Shown piece after piece: positions 24,810-32,573 of a DNA stretch of 64,000 nucleotides. The stretch lies in contig NZ_CABPTY010000001.1 of NCBI RefSeq assembly GCF_902460415.1, positions 366,655 through 430,654 of the forward strand, written 5' to 3'. Made by a program: the position numbers and the translations under genes. The first letter of the stretch is position 1. Each line of letters opens with the position of its first letter. Below the pieces are notes generated by a model, which saw nothing but the letters and a program-made list of their open reading frames with translations, had not been told where the DNA came from and did no database searches. The stretch is from Campylobacter_A concisus_Y. GTDB taxonomy: Bacteria > Campylobacterota > Campylobacteria > Campylobacterales > Campylobacteraceae.

Positions 24810-25620
24810 TGACGCAAAAGATACAAAAACAATGCAAACAAATACTTCACAAGATATGGATAGTTTTAATGAATTTATGAATGTTATCAAAACTCTTTGC
24901 GGAGTTGATCTGGAGCCAAAAAGAGATATCACATTACAGCGAATTACCATTTTTATTAGAGATCGTCAGATAAAAAGCTTTAAAGATCTTGTTTCAATGA
25001 TAAGATATAACTCAAGCTTACGACAAGACATTTTAAATCTAGTAACTGTAAATGAGACTTATTTTTATAGAGAGTTACCTCAACTTAAAGATGTGATCTA
25101 TTACGCAAAGGAGCTTGGAGGAGCTAGAATTTTGTGTGCTCCTTGCTCTACTGGAGATGAGTCGTATTCGCTCGCGATGCTTGCTTATGAGATGGGATTT
25201 AAACAGCATGAAATTTCAATCGTAGGTATAGATATAAACTCAGAAGCCATAGCAAGCTGTCAAAATGGTATTTTTAGTGAGAGGAGCTTGCATAGATTAA
25301 GCGATTTTCAAAAAGAGAGATTTTTTACAAAGAGTGAGGATAAATTTAAGATAAAAAAAGAAAATTTACCAAGGTGCGAGTTTAAAATTTTAAATGTTTT
25401 TGATGATGCTATTTTTAATCTAGGAAAATTTGATATCGTGCTTTCAAGAAATATGATGATCTATTTTGATGATGATTTTAGATTAAAATGCGTTGAGAGG
25501 CTTCATAAATTGCTTAAGCCAGATGGTAGGCTTTATGCTGGGCACGCTGATCTTGTGCCTTACACTCCAGCTTATGAAAAACGCTTTTCAAATGGAACTA
25601 CCTACTATCTAAAAAAATAA
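24796..25620 (+). CDS. cheR: CheR chemoreceptor methyltransferase
   Basis: The 274-residue enzyme transfers methyl groups from SAM to glutamates on chemoreceptors. The N-terminal helical domain holds VTVNETYFYRE, and the SAM-binding domain includes ILCAPCSTGDESYSLAML and FDIVLSRNMMIYFD. The ending GHADLVP and GTTYYLKK are normal for CheR. The N-terminal 20 residues are poorly conserved and the true start could be the ATG a few codons later. It pairs with the receiver-less CheB, overlapping it by 14 nt. Confidence 0.93.
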   Translation: MLLTNDAKDTKTMQTNTSQDMDSFNEFMNVIKTLCGVDLEPKRDITLQRITIFIRDRQIKSFKDLVSMIRYNSSLRQDILNLVTVNETYFYRELPQLKDVIYYAKELGGARILCAPCSTGDESYSLAMLAYEMGFKQHEISIVGIDINSEAIASCQNGIFSERSLHRLSDFQKERFFTKSEDKFKIKKENLPRCEFKILNVFDDAIFNLGKFDIVLSRNMMIYFDDDFRLKCVERLHKLLKPDGRLYAGHADLVPYTPAYEKRFSNGTTYYLKK

Positions 25621-25629
25621 AAATTTGCC

Positions 25630-25655
25630 AAGTCGCCTTTTAACTTGGGCGACTT
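25630..25655. terminator. Bidirectional terminator between cheR and the MFS gene
   Basis: AAGTCGCC (25630-25637) and GGCGACTT (25648-25655) form an 8-bp GC-rich stem with a 10-nt loop, in the 48-nt gap between convergent genes. T-rich sequence follows on the plus strand (AATTTAAAAT). Confidence 0.65.
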
Positions 25656-25668
25656 AATTTAAAATCAA

Positions 25669-26865
25669 TCACTTTATTTTGTAGCTTTTTAATACGATGT
25701 GATAGTAAAAAGCTCCTACAAAAAAGAGGCTTCCCATAAAACTCGCAATCATCTCAACGCTAAGTCCAATATCATAAAGCAGACCAATGATAAATGAAAT
25801 GAGAGCGCTAAAGCCAAGAAAAATCATATCGTTATATGCAATCACTCGGCCATAAAATTCTTTTTTGCAGTTTTGCTGAAGCATTGTATAGGTGTAGCTC
25901 CAAAGACTTGATGTGCAAAATCCAGCAAAGATAATGCCAATAAGCGATAGATAAAAATTCCAAAGCGATAAAGCCCAAATAATAATACCAAGGCCTTGAC
26001 CGATATATACGAAAATAAGCGTATTTTTATTTATAAATTTACTAAGTATGGCTGGAGCAAACATAAGCGAAATGGATCTTGAGGTATTTAATAATCCTAT
26101 AATTAGCGATGTCGAGAGTAAATTTGCATATTTGTAGTCAGCCAAAAGTGCGATCAATGCGTCATAAGCGGTAATGCCAACAAAGGCGTGCAAGAATATA
26201 AGATGCACGATGAGTCTATTTTCTTTTAAATACACAAGGCCATTTTTTAGCATTTTTAGTGGTTTTTCTATAAATTCTGGCTTTAGACCTTGTAAATTTA
26301 AAAAATATAAAAATCCAAAGCTAAGAATGTATAGTATGCCATCAAGCAAAAATGCGCTTTTAATACCAAAAAAGTGTATATAAACTCCAGCTAGCCCCAT
26401 ACCAGCAGTGTATGAGACCGCCCAGATGATAGAGTGGATCTCGTTTGCGAGTTTGAGATTTTCTTTGCTTAAAATTTTTGGCAGCACGCTCATCTCTACT
26501 TGAAAATACATTCCGCCAGTGCCATTTCTAACAAAAATGATGAGTAAAAGTAGCCATAAAAAATCAAGTGAGTCTATAAAAAGAAGCATAAAAACGCTTA
26601 TCGTCTCAACTGCCATCATGATGACAAGCATTGGTTTTGGGCTAAATTTATCAACTAAAATTCCACTAAACGGAGCTATGACAACACCCGGGATAAATGC
26701 CATCGCTGCACTTAATGTGATCGCCCAAACAGGAGCGTCAAGCTTGATAAGAAGGGTAAAAATACCTGTGTGCGAAAACCATACGCCAAAATAGCATATA
26801 AGCTGAATGATACTTAAAAGACGAAAATTTTTTTCATCTTTTAAAAGCTTAATATACTCTTTCAA
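25669..26865 (-). CDS. MFS transporter, enterobactin-exporter-like (EntS group)
   Basis: The 398-residue protein has about twelve membrane segments and the layout of the MFS_3/EntS-like carriers, with GILVDKFSPKPMLVIM as the loop motif and MLQQNCKKEFYGRVIA in the second half. The substrate is unknown; relatives export siderophores, macrolides or other small molecules. It lies 1 nt downstream of the NlpE-like lipoprotein gene, so the two are cotranscribed. Confidence 0.82.
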   Translation of the reverse strand: MKEYIKLLKDEKNFRLLSIIQLICYFGVWFSHTGIFTLLIKLDAPVWAITLSAAMAFIPGVVIAPFSGILVDKFSPKPMLVIMMAVETISVFMLLFIDSLDFLWLLLLIIFVRNGTGGMYFQVEMSVLPKILSKENLKLANEIHSIIWAVSYTAGMGLAGVYIHFFGIKSAFLLDGILYILSFGFLYFLNLQGLKPEFIEKPLKMLKNGLVYLKENRLIVHLIFLHAFVGITAYDALIALLADYKYANLLSTSLIIGLLNTSRSISLMFAPAILSKFINKNTLIFVYIGQGLGIIIWALSLWNFYLSLIGIIFAGFCTSSLWSYTYTMLQQNCKKEFYGRVIAYNDMIFLGFSALISFIIGLLYDIGLSVEMIASFMGSLFFVGAFYYHIVLKSYKIK

Positions 26866-26866
26866 T

Positions 26867-28069
26867 TTACTGATTCCACATTAGTGTTATTTGCTCTACT
26901 TGCGTTTCTTCTGGGATTTCGTTTAGATTTGCCACACTTTTTCCGAGCGGATTTTTTAACTTTATCAGCATGTCGTGACTCTCTATTTTTAGCCAGATAT
27001 TGTTTGTATCGCTTTGAAATTTAGAGATAATAAGGGCGTTTTTTATATCTTTGAAATTTGATTTAAGGCTGATATTTTCTGGAGTTTTAAATTCGTTTGA
27101 GTAAATTTCAATGCTTGTGATAATGCCATTTAGCAAGGTGTATTCAAAAATTCTTTCATTTTTGTTTGTTACGATGTAGCTGTTTTCTTTTTTTGTGTTA
27201 TCCCGTTTTATGTTTTTTGAGCCATAAATTTTTATCACATCTCTATTTGCAGAATCGCTCGTAATCTCTGAAAAAAATCCTTTACCAAAGATATTTTTAT
27301 AGCCTTTACTTTTTTTGTAATGCCCGCCTATGTGAGCACCTTTACAAATTTTATCATTTGCGATTATAAATAGATCGCCATTTATCTTATGTATGCTTAA
27401 TGCGATACCTTTTTCATCTAAAAGGTAAAAAATCCCTTTGTCATAAAAAAGCTCAGAGCTAAACTCGCAAAGTGGCGAGCCATTTTTTAATGATGAATAA
27501 AAACTTATTTTCGCACCATTTTTGCTTGGTACGATTACGATATCTAAAAAACTATCTTTGTTTTTAAATTTATAAAATTTAGCAAAAAAACTATCTTTGT
27601 AAGCTTTATTTACCGGCTCGAAATTATAAATTTGAGCTAGCACGCCAACTCGCTTATTTTTCTTATCATCAAGCTGAAGAAGTGAGTTTTTATTTGGTGC
27701 GAAATAGCTAAGATTGCCATTTTCATCTTTTAAAATGATAGCACTATCATCAACATCAAATGTGCCATTTTTTTCAACTAAGCTTACTTCTTTATCTATA
27801 GTAAGCATTGTTTTTGTGTAGGTTTTATCTTTATTTAGCGTAATGATAGTTTTTATGCCTTCGCAGTTTGGGCAAGGCAAAATAGTGTGAAAACTACTAT
27901 AAATTGAGTTTGGAAGTATTAGCTTTTCTGGCTTTTTGGGTGTATTTACTTGAACTAGCGGCTTGTCTTCTTTTACTGTATTTTGTGTGTTTTGTTTTGG
28001 CTCTAAATTTTCGTTTTTTGCGCAGCCAAGGATGAAAAATGAGATAAGTATGGCAAAAAGATATTTCAT
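26867..28069 (-). CDS. Large NlpE-like lipoprotein
   Basis: The 400-residue protein has a lipoprotein signal (ISFFILGC, Cys near residue 16). Residues 55-140 form an NlpE N-terminal-type domain with LPCPNCEGIKTIITLNKDKTYT, the CxxC region of copper-homeostasis/envelope-stress lipoproteins. The rest (140-400) is beta-rich and I do not recognise it. I choose the ATG at 28069, six nt after AGGAG, over a TTG two codons earlier. Upstream is a second, short NlpE-like gene. Confidence 0.78.
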   Translation of the reverse strand: MKYLFAILISFFILGCAKNENLEPKQNTQNTVKEDKPLVQVNTPKKPEKLILPNSIYSSFHTILPCPNCEGIKTIITLNKDKTYTKTMLTIDKEVSLVEKNGTFDVDDSAIILKDENGNLSYFAPNKNSLLQLDDKKNKRVGVLAQIYNFEPVNKAYKDSFFAKFYKFKNKDSFLDIVIVPSKNGAKISFYSSLKNGSPLCEFSSELFYDKGIFYLLDEKGIALSIHKINGDLFIIANDKICKGAHIGGHYKKSKGYKNIFGKGFFSEITSDSANRDVIKIYGSKNIKRDNTKKENSYIVTNKNERIFEYTLLNGIITSIEIYSNEFKTPENISLKSNFKDIKNALIISKFQSDTNNIWLKIESHDMLIKLKNPLGKSVANLNEIPEETQVEQITLMWNQ

Positions 28070-28117
28070 TCGCAACTCCTTAAAAATTGCAAAATTATAT
28101 CATTTTGCCTTTAAAAT

Positions 28118-28546
28118 TTATTTTACGCGTTTAAAGATGTATTTATCTTTTAACTCGCCAGTGACCTCTTTTTTATCCATATCTAACATTTTTAGGTTCT
28201 CACCTTCTATTTTATAAAAGCTCTTTTCTTTATACTCATCAATCGTTGTTATCACACCATTTTCGATTGAATATTTGCCTTTACTAACGGCTTTGTAGTT
28301 GTCTTTTGACTTGTAGTTCATCACACTTTCAAATGTGCCGTCCTTTTTTAGTATAAGGGTTGAGTCTATACCCATGCAGCTAGCGCAAGGCAAAAATGCT
28401 TTATAAGTGCCCTCGATGCTGTTAATTGGAGCTTCGCAGCTACTTTTTACTTCACATTTGCCTTGTGGGACGTTTGCATTTTGGCTAGATGAGGCACAAC
28501 CTGCCAAAAGTAGAGCCGCACTTAGTGCAAATATAAAATTTTTCAT
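28118..28546 (-). CDS. Small NlpE-like lipoprotein
   Basis: The 142-residue protein has a lipobox (LLLAGC, Cys17) and an NlpE-type domain with LPCASCMGIDSTLILKKDGTFES, closely resembling the first domain of the neighbouring 400-residue lipoprotein. The two probably arose by duplication. E. coli NlpE senses copper and surface contact and signals through Cpx; no Cpx genes are visible here, so only the fold is claimed. The gene is divergent from the stomatin-like gene. Confidence 0.8.
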   Translation of the reverse strand: MKNFIFALSAALLLAGCASSSQNANVPQGKCEVKSSCEAPINSIEGTYKAFLPCASCMGIDSTLILKKDGTFESVMNYKSKDNYKAVSKGKYSIENGVITTIDEYKEKSFYKIEGENLKMLDMDKKEVTGELKDKYIFKRVK

Positions 28547-28581
28547 GCTAATCCTTTTTGAAAATAAAATTTAAAATGTAT

Positions 28582-28587
28582 TATAAT
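28582..28587 (+). promoter_or_regulatory. Promoter -10 for the stomatin/NfeD pair
   Basis: A perfect TATAAT at 28582-28587 lies 40 nt before the ATG at 28627, in the divergent gap with the NlpE-like gene. No convincing -35 is seen. Confidence 0.5.
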
Positions 28588-28626
28588 ACTTAAGAAAATA
28601 ACAAATTATAAATTAAAGGAGTAAAA

Positions 28627-29541
28627 ATGCAAATCGAGGCATTTGGCGTTTTAGTCGTAGTTCTGATTATCTTTGTGTTCTTGTTTTTAAAGGCTGGTAT
28701 CAAGATCGTCTCACAAGCTGATAATCTACTCATTGAGCGACTTGGTAAATTTCACAAAGTGCTTGACGGCGGATTTCACATAATCATACCATTTGTCGAT
28801 CAAATAAGAGCGATCATTACCGTAAAAGAGCAGCTTGTGGACATCACAAAACAGCAAGTCATCACAAAAGATAACGTAAATATAAGCGTCGATGGTATCG
28901 TCTTTTTAAAGGTGTTTGATGCAAAAATGGCGGTTTATAATGTCGATAACTACAAGCGTGCCATTGCAAATTTAGCCATGACAACGCTTCGTGGCGAGAT
29001 AGGCGCGATGAATCTTGACGATACACTAAGCTCACGTGACCGCCTAAATGCCGCACTTCAAGTAGCCCTTGGCGACGCTGCTGGCAACTGGGGTGTAAAG
29101 ATCATGCGTGTAGAAATTTCTGAAATTTCTGTCCCACTTGGCATCGAAGAGGCGATGAATATGCAGATGAAAGCTGAGCGTGAAAAACGTGCGATTGAGC
29201 TAAAAGCCTTGGCTGAAAAAGAGGCTTTAATACGCAACGCCGAAGCGCTAAAACAAGAAAAAGTGCTTCAAGCAGAGGCGATCGAGCGTATGGCTGATGC
29301 AAAAAAATACGAGCAAATCGCCATTGCAACGGCTCAAAAAGAGGCTATGGATATGATAAATGATAGCATGAGCAAAAACGCAAATGCGGCTGAATTTTTG
29401 CTCGCGCGCGATAGAGTCGGGGCATTTAGCGAGCTAGCTAAAAATAGCTCAAAAGATAAAATTTTAGTCCCTTATGAGGTGACTGAGCTTATTGGCTCCC
29501 TTAGCGTTTTGAAAAATTTCCTAGCTAAGGATAAGGCGTGA
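28627..29541 (+). CDS. Stomatin/prohibitin (SPFH) family membrane protein, QmcA-like
   Basis: The 304-residue protein has one N-terminal membrane segment (about residues 5-25) and an SPFH/band 7 domain (about 25-190) with LIERLGKFHKVLDGGFHIIIP and the IMRVEISEISVP motif. A long helical region rich in Ala, Glu and Lys follows (190-260), as in flotillin-like oligomers. The next gene encodes NfeD, its usual partner. Such pairs form membrane microdomain scaffolds or control membrane proteases. The two genes overlap by 4 nt (GTGA). Confidence 0.9.
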   Translation: MQIEAFGVLVVVLIIFVFLFLKAGIKIVSQADNLLIERLGKFHKVLDGGFHIIIPFVDQIRAIITVKEQLVDITKQQVITKDNVNISVDGIVFLKVFDAKMAVYNVDNYKRAIANLAMTTLRGEIGAMNLDDTLSSRDRLNAALQVALGDAAGNWGVKIMRVEISEISVPLGIEEAMNMQMKAEREKRAIELKALAEKEALIRNAEALKQEKVLQAEAIERMADAKKYEQIAIATAQKEAMDMINDSMSKNANAAEFLLARDRVGAFSELAKNSSKDKILVPYEVTELIGSLSVLKNFLAKDKA

Positions 29542-29930
29542 TCAGCCCTTTTATAATGATAGCAATCGGTGTGGTTTTGTGCATCACCGAGTTTATCTTT
29601 TTCTCGTTTTATTTGCTATTTTTTGGCATAGCTTTTATAGTAGTTGGAGCTATAAATTTTGGTTTTAGTTTTGCTTGGAGCTATCAAATTTTAATTACAG
29701 CAGCGATTGCGATCGTGCTCCTTGTGCTTTTAAAAGCGCCGTTAAAGAGTAAATTTATGTCCAGGAAAGAGAGCTTTAACGAGGAATTTTTAGACGAAGC
29801 CGGAGTTGGTGAGATCAGAGAAAATATGGTCTATTTTAAAGGCACTCTTTGGAAATATGACGGAAATTTAGCTAATGGAGAGAAAGTGACGGTTCTTGGC
29901 ACCAAAGGTGACAAGGTGATATTAAAATAA
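29538..29930 (+). CDS. NfeD-family membrane protein (short form)
   Basis: The 130-residue protein has two or three hydrophobic segments (about residues 3-68) and a small C-terminal OB-fold domain (85-130: GEIRENMVYFKGTLWKYDG...VTVLGTKGDKVILK). It lacks the serine protease domain of long NfeD. It starts with GTG overlapping the stop of the stomatin-like gene, its expected partner. Confidence 0.88.
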   Translation: MISPFIMIAIGVVLCITEFIFFSFYLLFFGIAFIVVGAINFGFSFAWSYQILITAAIAIVLLVLLKAPLKSKFMSRKESFNEEFLDEAGVGEIRENMVYFKGTLWKYDGNLANGEKVTVLGTKGDKVILK

Positions 29931-29950
29931 AAGTGCCAAATGGCACTTTT
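29929..29950. terminator. Bidirectional terminator between NfeD and the small lipoprotein gene
   Basis: AAAAGTGCCA (29929-29938) and TGGCACTTTT (29941-29950) form a perfect 10-bp stem with an AA loop. It touches the stop codons of both convergent genes and gives U-rich ends on both strands. Confidence 0.8.
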
Positions 29951-29951
29951 A

Positions 29952-30164
29952 CTATTTTGCGTGAGCTGGGCAGCCTGCTGGCATTTGCTCATGCATCGCC
30001 CCTTGCATGCCATGATATGGGCAGCCTGGCATATTTTCTTGCATCATTTTTTGATGATGAGCACATCCGCAACTTTCTCCTTGTGGCTCAGCCGGCTTTG
30101 GCTCGTTTTTAGCACAACCAACTAAAAATAGTCCGCAGATAACGGCAAATATCACCTTTTTCAT
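29952..30164 (-). CDS. Small Cys/His/Met-rich lipoprotein, candidate metal binder
   Basis: The 70-residue protein starts at 30164 (MKKVIFAVICGLFLVGC) after GGAG; a frame nine codons longer exists without support. The lipobox LVGC gives a mature lipoprotein of about 54 residues. The mature part contains CGCAHHQKMMQ, then GCPYHGMQGAMHEQM, then GCPAH: five cysteines besides the lipid-bearing one is not reached, but four Cys, six His and seven or so Met lie in 35 residues. This composition is typical of copper- or zinc-buffering proteins. I recognise no named family; metal binding is inferred from composition. Confidence 0.7.
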   Translation of the reverse strand: MKKVIFAVICGLFLVGCAKNEPKPAEPQGESCGCAHHQKMMQENMPGCPYHGMQGAMHEQMPAGCPAHAK

Positions 30165-30296
30165 AACTCGCTCCTTTAAAGAATTTCTCACATTTTAGCC
30201 TTTAAAAATTAATTTTTCATAACGCCTGATTTATCATATTTAAAAGCATTTTTGGCTAAACTTTCGCCCAAAAATAAGCAAAATAAAAGGTTAAAT

Positions 30297-31343
30297 TTGA
30301 AAAGACTTAGTGTAAATGAGGCTATCGATCTTATAGAAAATGCACCGCTTTACGAGCTTGGCAAGATGGCGCTAGCCAGAAAAAAAGAGCTTCATCCAGA
30401 GGGCATTACGACCTTCATCGTAGATCGCAACATCAACTATACAAACGTTTGTTGGGTGGATTGTAAATTTTGCGCATTTTACCGCCACGCAAAAGAGGAA
30501 GACGCTTATGTGCTAAGTTTTGAAGAGATCGGCAAGAAGATCGAGGAGCTAATCGCCATTGGTGGCACTCAAATTTTATTTCAAGGCGGCGTTCATCCAA
30601 AGCTAAAAATCGAGTGGTACGAGGAGCTTGTAAGCTACATCAGCAAACACTATCCAAGCATCACAATACATGGCTTTTCGGCAGTTGAGATCGACTACAT
30701 CGCAAGAATTTCAAAAATTTCTACAAAAGAGGTCTTAAGACGCCTAAACGAAAAGGGTCTATACTCGATGCCAGGTGCCGGAGCAGAAATTTTAAGCGAT
30801 AGGGTGCGTGACATCATTGCGCCAAAAAAATGTGACACTGCAGACTGGCTTCGCATACACAAAGAGGCACACGAGCTTGGCATGAAAACGACTGCCACGA
30901 TGATGTTTGGTACGGTTGAGAGCACTCGTGAGATCGTGGAGCACTGGGAGCACATCAGAAATTTACAAGATGAGACGGCTGGATTTAGGGCATTTATACT
31001 TTGGAGCTTTCAAGGGCTAAATACAAAGCTCATGCAAGAATTTCCAGAGATCAAAAAGCAAAGCTCAAACGTCTATCTAAGGCTTCTTGCCGTTTCAAGG
31101 CTCTTTTTGGATAACTTTAAAAATATCCAAAGCAGCTGGGTCACACAGGGCAGCTACGTTGGTCAGCTCGCACTTCTTTTTGGCGCAAACGACCTTGGCA
31201 GCACAATGATGGAAGAAAACGTCGTAAAGGCGGCAGGGGCGAGCTTTAGGATGAATCAAGATCAGATGATCGAGCTTATAAAAGATGTTGGAGAAATTCC
31301 AGCTAAGCGCAACACAAACTATGATATTTTGGAGAAATTTTAG
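30297..31343 (+). CDS. mqnC: Cyclic dehypoxanthinyl futalosine synthase, radical SAM
   Basis: The protein of about 348 residues catalyses the radical step of the futalosine pathway to menaquinone. The cluster motif CWVDCKFCAF (C-x3-C-x2-C) follows NINYTNV, the MqnC pattern, and FQGGVHPKLKIEWYE supports it. I choose TTG at 30297 (MKRLSVNEAID), with AAGG 7 nt upstream; a TTG 15 codons earlier is open but lacks a ribosome site. Menaquinone is the electron carrier used by the NapC-type and NO reductase enzymes in this window. The gene leads mqnC-M16-recG, an order I recall from C. jejuni. Confidence 0.92.
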   Translation: MKRLSVNEAIDLIENAPLYELGKMALARKKELHPEGITTFIVDRNINYTNVCWVDCKFCAFYRHAKEEDAYVLSFEEIGKKIEELIAIGGTQILFQGGVHPKLKIEWYEELVSYISKHYPSITIHGFSAVEIDYIARISKISTKEVLRRLNEKGLYSMPGAGAEILSDRVRDIIAPKKCDTADWLRIHKEAHELGMKTTATMMFGTVESTREIVEHWEHIRNLQDETAGFRAFILWSFQGLNTKLMQEFPEIKKQSSNVYLRLLAVSRLFLDNFKNIQSSWVTQGSYVGQLALLFGANDLGSTMMEENVVKAAGASFRMNQDQMIELIKDVGEIPAKRNTNYDILEKF

Positions 31344-32573
31344 ATGAAAATTTTAGATATCAATGTAAAAAACGTAAAAATTCCAGTCGTTTTTGAAAGC
31401 TCAAAAGCGATGCCAGTAGTGAGCCTAAAGCTAGTTTTTAAAGCAGCTGGTAGCTCACAAAATGGCAAAAAGGCAGGCCTAGCAAGACTAAGTGCAAATT
31501 TACTAAACGAAGGCGATATGAAGCTAGGCTCAGCTAAATTTGCCAAAGAGCTTGAAGTAAGGGCGATTAGCCTAAACGCAAGCTGCGGCTTTGAGACATT
31601 TTGTATCGATCTAAACTGCCTAAAAGAGCACTTTGCCTTTGCGTGCGGCAAGCTAAAAGAACTTATAAGCGCTCCAAATTTAACAGAAGAAATTCTAAAT
31701 AGGTGCAAAACCGTCACACTTGGTGAGATCGCAGCAAATGAAAACGACTTTGACTACTTAGCAAGGCAGGGGCTTTTTGAGCTTTTATACCCAAAAAGTG
31801 TCCTTGCTCTGCCAAGTATCGGCACGACAAAGAGCGTAAAAGCGATCATGCTTGAAGATGTGAGGAGATTTTTAAACGAGCATTTAGACCTTTCAAATTT
31901 GCTTTGCGTGCTTGGTGGCGACATCGACGAGAGGCAAACAAAAGAGCTTGCTAGTGTTTTAGAAATTTTAAAACCTGGTAAGGTGCGAAAGCTAGAGCGC
32001 TTTAGCCCAAGTGACAAGTGCGAAACCAGCGAGATAGTAAGGCAAAGCGAGCAGGCATATATCTACTTTGGTGCACCATTTAACGTAAAATCTGAAGAAA
32101 AATACAAGGCCGCAGTGGCGACATTTATTTTAGGTGAGGGCGGTTTTGGCTCAAGGCTCATGGAGGAGATCCGCGTGAAAAGAGGGCTTGCATATAGCGC
32201 CTACGCTAGAAATTTGCTAAATCTCTCTTACAGCCAGCTATACGGCTACATGCAGACAAAAAATGAGAAAAAAGATGAGGCTATCGCCGTTATAAAAGAC
32301 GAAATTTTAAAATTTAGTAAAAAAGGCGTTAGCAAGGCCGAGCTTGAGCAGGCGAAGAAATTTTTACTTGGTTCGTTGCCACTTAGGCTAGAGACGCTAT
32401 TTAAGCGCCTTGATATCGCACAAAGCGAGTTTTATGAGCATGGTGAGCTTGGGGGATTTTTAAAGGATCTTGATAAAATTTCAGCTATTTCGCTAAACGA
32501 GCTAAATAGCTTCATAAAAGCCCACGCAGAGATCAATCAGCTAAGTTTTTGCGTTTTAAAAAATGAAATTTGA
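31344..32573 (+). CDS. M16-family peptidase-like protein lacking the zinc site
   Basis: The 409-residue protein has two M16-type halves; the second contains FGAPFNVKSEEKY and GGFGSRLMEEIRVKRGLAYS, the substrate-binding motif of M16B. In the first half, where active members have HxxEH (GLAHLLEHMLFKGT), this protein reads GLARLSANLLNEGD, so all three zinc or catalytic residues are missing. It should be a non-catalytic partner or chaperone-like member. It directly follows the mqnC stop and overlaps recG by 11 nt. No signal peptide is obvious. Confidence 0.85.
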   Translation: MKILDINVKNVKIPVVFESSKAMPVVSLKLVFKAAGSSQNGKKAGLARLSANLLNEGDMKLGSAKFAKELEVRAISLNASCGFETFCIDLNCLKEHFAFACGKLKELISAPNLTEEILNRCKTVTLGEIAANENDFDYLARQGLFELLYPKSVLALPSIGTTKSVKAIMLEDVRRFLNEHLDLSNLLCVLGGDIDERQTKELASVLEILKPGKVRKLERFSPSDKCETSEIVRQSEQAYIYFGAPFNVKSEEKYKAAVATFILGEGGFGSRLMEEIRVKRGLAYSAYARNLLNLSYSQLYGYMQTKNEKKDEAIAVIKDEILKFSKKGVSKAELEQAKKFLLGSLPLRLETLFKRLDIAQSEFYEHGELGGFLKDLDKISAISLNELNSFIKAHAEINQLSFCVLKNEI

